64,000 nucleotides of DNA from JAIVJN01 sp036732565 (GTDB lineage Bacteria; Acidobacteriota; Vicinamibacteria; Vicinamibacterales; UBA2999), in contig DAINCF010000001.1 of NCBI GenBank assembly GCA_036732565.1, positions 3,712 to 67,711 on the forward strand. Reading direction: 5' to 3'. Positions within the stretch are counted from its first letter, which is position 1. Each line of letters opens with the position of its first letter. The notes under the pieces were generated by a model. That model did not search any database. It was not told the origin of the DNA and worked only from the letters and a program-made list of their open reading frames with translations. Below, piece by piece: positions 60,844-64,000 of the stretch. Both the position numbers and the translations under genes were made by a program.

Positions 60844-61457
60844 TGCTTCTGGCCTTTCCGCACCACCCAGGTCGTCATCGAGCGCTGATTCTGAACGATA
60901 GTCGTTTTGAGGGGATCGAGGAGCTCGCCGCCGAGCTGCGCCGTCAGCTCCTCGAGCCGCGCTTCCGTCACCAGATAGCGTTCGCTGCCATCCGGGAGCA
61001 AGAAGCGGCCGGCTCCAACGTGACGCACCCGCGATTCGATGCCGATTGACGAGGCGAGCCGGCAGAAGAACAGCCCATCCTCGTCGAGCAGCCGCCAGCA
61101 TCCTCGGAGCATGGCCTCGAAGTGCTGATCGTCGCGCGCGAAATGGAGCACCGCACTGCTGATCACGACATCGACGCAGCGGTCCGGAAACGACATCGTC
61201 TCCAGCGTTTCGATGCGGAAATTGTCGGCGGGCAGTCCTGGTGCGAGGGTGGATGCCATCGCTCGGACGGCCTCGATCGCGGACGCATCCGCGTCCGCTG
61301 CCACCACGTGGTAGCCAGCCCTGAGCATATGGACGAGATTCCGCCCGCGGCCGCAGCCTGCGTCGCAAACGCGCGCGCCGGGTGGAATCCGTCCTCGCAG
61401 AAGCTGATCGAACAGGTAGATATCGATGTCGCCAAACTGCGCCTGGAGGTCGGTCAT
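60834..61457 (-). CDS. Class I SAM-dependent methyltransferase, TehB-like
   Basis: 207 residues. Motifs: VCDAGCGRGRNLVHMLRAGY (SAM loop), VVAADADASAIEAVRAMA, CVDVVISSAVLHFARDDQHF. Close in style to TehB/thiopurine-type methyltransferases. Overlaps the next methyltransferase gene and is divergent from the flavoprotein gene. Substrate unknown. Confidence 0.86.
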   Translation of the reverse strand: MTDLQAQFGDIDIYLFDQLLRGRIPPGARVCDAGCGRGRNLVHMLRAGYHVVAADADASAIEAVRAMASTLAPGLPADNFRIETLETMSFPDRCVDVVISSAVLHFARDDQHFEAMLRGCWRLLDEDGLFFCRLASSIGIESRVRHVGAGRFLLPDGSERYLVTEARLEELTAQLGGELLDPLKTTIVQNQRSMTTWVVRKGQKQWA

Positions 61458-61496
61458 AGAGACCTGGATCGTAGACGACTGTCATAGAATTCCGCC

Positions 61497-62849
61497 ATGA
61501 CGCCAGAGTCACTGACCGCCCTCCGCCCGCTGATCCGCGGGGCCGTTATCGACCGGACCGATGCGACCTTCGACACCGTTCGGCGCGTCTACAATGCCTG
61601 CATCGATCGACGACCGACCGGCATCGTGCGTTGCGCCGGCGCGGCGGATGTGATTCAAACCCTCGCCTTCGCGCGCGACGTGGAGCTGCCGCTGTCGATC
61701 CGCGGTGGCGGACACAACGTCGCCGGGCGCGCCGTCTGTGATGGCGGGATCATGCTCGACCTGTCGACGATGACGTCGATTCGCGTCGACCCGGCACGCA
61801 AACGCGTTCACGCCGAACCCGGCGTCACCTACAAGGAGTTCGACTACGAGACGCAAGCGTTCGGCTTGGCGACGACGGGCGGCACCGTATCGGCGACCGG
61901 TATTGCCGGCCTCACGCTCGGTGGGGGCGTCGGCTGGTTGATGCGGGTCCACGGCCTCACCTGCGACAACCTCGTCTCCGCGGATGTCGTGACCGCCGAT
62001 GGTCGGCTCCTTCGCGCGAGCCATGACGAAAATGCCGATCTGTTCTGGGGCCTGCGCGGTGGCGGCGGAAACTTCGGCGTCGTGACCGCGTTCGAATATC
62101 AGCTTCACGACCGTGCGCCGTTTCTCGCGGGCATGCTGGTCCACCCAGCGAGCCGCGCGCGGGATCTGTGGCGCTTTCATCGCGACACCCTCGCGAACGT
62201 CCCTGACGAGGTGATCGCGTTCGCGGCCCTGTTGTGCGGGCCCGACGGCCAGCCGATTGCCGTACAGATTCCCGCCTACATCGGATCGATCGCCGGTGGC
62301 GAGACGGCGCTCGCACCGTTTCGACAGTTTGGTCCGCCCCTGGCGGACTTGGTGGCGCCGACGTCATACGTGCAGCATCAGCAGCTCTTCGACGCGGGGC
62401 TTCCGTCAGGTCTCTACAACTATTGGACTTCGAATTTCCTTCGCAATCTCACCGACGAGATCATCGACATTGTGGTGGAGAGCTTCGCGCAGGCACCGAC
62501 GGTCCTGTGCGCGCTGGTGCTCGAGCAGTTGGGCGGCGCGGTTCGCCGAGTACCGGAAAGCGACACGGCCTTCCCGCTACGGGGCGGCGACTACAACCTT
62601 GCCATCATCGGACGATGGACCGATCCTGCAGACGCCGACCGGACAATTGCGTGGGCGAAAGGTCTCAATCGGCGACTGGCACCCCATTCGCTCGAATCCG
62701 CCTACGTGAACTACCTGCCCGAGGATGAAGGCGATCGCGTCGCAGCGATCTACGGCCCGGCGCGCTACAAGCGGCTTCAGGATCTCAAGCAGACATACGA
62801 TCCCCGGAACGTGTTCCGCATGAACGCGAATATCGTCCCGCCGTCGTAG
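61497..62849 (+). CDS. FAD-linked oxidase, berberine bridge/6-hydroxynicotine oxidase type
   Basis: 450 residues. PCMH-type FAD domain with SIRGGGHNVAGRAVCDGGI, where the His is the usual covalent flavin link, and TGIAGLTLGGGVGWLMR. The C-terminal BBE motif is YVNYLPEDEGDRVAAIYG, then KQTYDPRNVFRMNANI. Oxidises a small alcohol, amine or sugar using oxygen. A Cys for a second flavin bond may be absent, as TCDNLVSADVV occurs. No clear partner genes. Confidence 0.9.
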   Translation: MTPESLTALRPLIRGAVIDRTDATFDTVRRVYNACIDRRPTGIVRCAGAADVIQTLAFARDVELPLSIRGGGHNVAGRAVCDGGIMLDLSTMTSIRVDPARKRVHAEPGVTYKEFDYETQAFGLATTGGTVSATGIAGLTLGGGVGWLMRVHGLTCDNLVSADVVTADGRLLRASHDENADLFWGLRGGGGNFGVVTAFEYQLHDRAPFLAGMLVHPASRARDLWRFHRDTLANVPDEVIAFAALLCGPDGQPIAVQIPAYIGSIAGGETALAPFRQFGPPLADLVAPTSYVQHQQLFDAGLPSGLYNYWTSNFLRNLTDEIIDIVVESFAQAPTVLCALVLEQLGGAVRRVPESDTAFPLRGGDYNLAIIGRWTDPADADRTIAWAKGLNRRLAPHSLESAYVNYLPEDEGDRVAAIYGPARYKRLQDLKQTYDPRNVFRMNANIVPPS

Positions 62850-62875
62850 GTCGTGGTGGGCCAACCCGCGGTCGG

Positions 62876-64000
62876 TCAGATTCGCATCGCCGACACCGGA
62901 TTGATTCTCGCGGCACGTCGCGCCGGTAGCCAGCTCGCCGCTAGCACCGCGGTGAGGAGAACTACCGCGGTCGTCACCAGCGTGAGGGGATCCTGAGGTG
63001 CGATGCCGAAGAGCACCGATCGCGCCAGCCGACTGAGCGCTGCCACGCCGAGCGCGCCGACGACACAGCCCACCAGGGCGAGCATCAATGACTCCATCAC
63101 GACCAACCACGCCACTGAGAACGATGACGCCCCGATAGCCATGCGGACCGCGATTTCGCGTCTCCGCTGAGCGACCGTATACGCAAGCAGCGCGTACACG
63201 CCCGTCGTGGCGGTCACCAGACCGGCCGCAGCAAACAACGCCACGAACAGCATCGCGAATCGATCCTGTTGCATGGTGTCATCCAACAGCCGCTCCATCG
63301 TCGTGACGGAGTGAACCGGTTGATCGGGGTCCACCGTCAACGCCTGCGCGCGTGCCGTCTGCGCCAACGCACCCGGGTCTATCGTCGTACGCACCACAAC
63401 GTTCATGACCAGATAGGGGTTCTGCGCGTGCGGGATGAAGATCTCGGGTTCCGGATCGCTGCGAGGGCCGCGGTACCGCGCATCGCGGACGACGCCGACG
63501 ACCTGGCGCGGCGACGGACCGTTTTGGTAGTCGAGTATCAGGGTGCGGCCGACTGGATCCTGGTCGGGCCAGGCGCTCCGAGCCAGGCTCTCGTTGACGA
63601 TGATGACGGGCGGCGCCCCCAACTCATCTCGATCCGAGAACTCGCGGCCTGACACGAGCGGGAGGTCAAGCGTGGCGAAGTACATCGGCGTCGCCATTCG
63701 AACGTTCGCCTCTGCGAGATCGTACCCGTCAGGACGGGCGCCCTCCAACCAATACGGCCGATAGAAGTTCGAGCCGATGGTGCTCATCGGCAGCACCGTG
63801 ACCGCGGCGACCGACGCGACGCCGGGCAACCCGCGGATGGAGTCGAGAATCCGACCGTAGTAGTCGGTCACGAGCTGGCCTCGGTACCTCGTGACATCGG
63901 GCGCGATGCGCAGCACGAGCAGGTTCTGCACGTCGAAGCCAGGGTCGACGCGCTGCAGGCCCGCGAAGCTACGGGCCAGCAGTCCGGCGCCGACGAGGAG
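62876..64000 (-). CDS. ADOP-family ABC permease, N-terminus outside window
   Basis: About 375 residues seen; the frame runs off the right edge without a start (LLVGAGLLARSFAGLQRVDP...). Features: the periplasmic MacB-like domain (YFATLDLPLVSGREFSDRDE) and the final FtsX-type block with QRRREIAVRMAIGAS and ASWLPARRAARINPVSAMRI. These are the Acidobacterial duplicated orphan permeases, which lack their own ATPase. Substrate unknown. Confidence 0.9.
   Translation of the reverse strand, partial: LLVGAGLLARSFAGLQRVDPGFDVQNLLVLRIAPDVTRYRGQLVTDYYGRILDSIRGLPGVASVAAVTVLPMSTIGSNFYRPYWLEGARPDGYDLAEANVRMATPMYFATLDLPLVSGREFSDRDELGAPPVIIVNESLARSAWPDQDPVGRTLILDYQNGPSPRQVVGVVRDARYRGPRSDPEPEIFIPHAQNPYLVMNVVVRTTIDPGALAQTARAQALTVDPDQPVHSVTTMERLLDDTMQQDRFAMLFVALFAAAGLVTATTGVYALLAYTVAQRRREIAVRMAIGASSFSVAWLVVMESLMLALVGCVVGALGVAALSRLARSVLFGIAPQDPLTLVTTAVVLLTAVLAASWLPARRAARINPVSAMRI

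Overview
The window is about 64 kb of high-GC bacterial chromosome with short intergenic gaps. No rRNA, tRNA, CRISPR, insertion sequence or prophage was recognised. The gene mix suggests an Acidobacteriota soil-type heterotroph, probably close to Vicinamibacteria: secreted Tat-exported sugar hydrolases, Sigma70_ECF-type sigma factors paired with TPR-bearing Hanks kinases, an ADOP-type ABC permease, a DUF3500 protein, several DinB proteins, and dispersed palindromic elements between genes. This placement is an inference from gene content.

Region 1 (1-15.8 kb) is a pentose and hemicellulose utilisation island. It holds the 3' part of a xylulokinase gene, a tightly coupled minus-strand operon (GH3 glycosidase, SGLT-type sodium/sugar symporter, Tat-exported Nif3-like protein) and a divergent XylR-like ROK repressor with a clear palindromic operator between them. 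A Gfo/Idh/MocA oxidoreductase, a PQQ-type sugar dehydrogenase and two Tat-exported GH51 arabinofuranosidases follow. Together they could release, import and phosphorylate arabinose and xylose from arabinoxylan.

Region 2 (15.8-23.9 kb) is mostly housekeeping: TrmO, MutM, a secreted heme-motif protein with a toroid-like domain, a sigma factor/kinase pair whose kinase gene looks frameshifted near its 5' end, a GNAT protein and a DinB protein.

Region 3 (23.9-45.4 kb) is the unusual part. Thirteen minus-strand genes run without interruption from a sigma factor (37.3 kb) to a zinc-peptidase-like protein (23.9 kb). They encode a lipoprotein, a FlgT-like protein, an LPP20/FlgP-like lipoprotein, an outer-membrane barrel, a CsgG/FlgO-like protein, a formylglycine-enzyme-fold protein lacking both catalytic cysteines, a membrane protein, a lidless Hsp70, a membrane-anchored J-like protein with HTD in place of HPD, and a coiled-coil protein with about 46 alanine-core heptads. 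Several consecutive genes overlap by 4 bases. Divergent from it is a second sigma/kinase pair, a small charged protein coupled to a SagB-type oxidase, and a large outer-membrane protein. This looks like an undescribed cell-envelope system that reuses flagellar outer-ring-like parts and an Hsp70/J module; no flagellar genes are present.

Region 4 (45.6-64 kb) is mixed: an S1-domain protein, YbaK-type editing protein, cupin, a TetR-controlled membrane gene pair with a clear operator, two DinB proteins in the window's right half, methyltransferases, a PEP mutase-family protein, AraC regulator, alpha/beta hydrolase lacking the usual His, DUF3500, a DHFR-type reductase, a winged-helix/propeller pair, a covalent flavoprotein and the start-truncated ADOP permease at the right edge.

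Two dispersed palindromic repeat families occur between genes: family A at 1.3, 8.0 and 14.0 kb, and family B at 17.2 and 47.5 kb.
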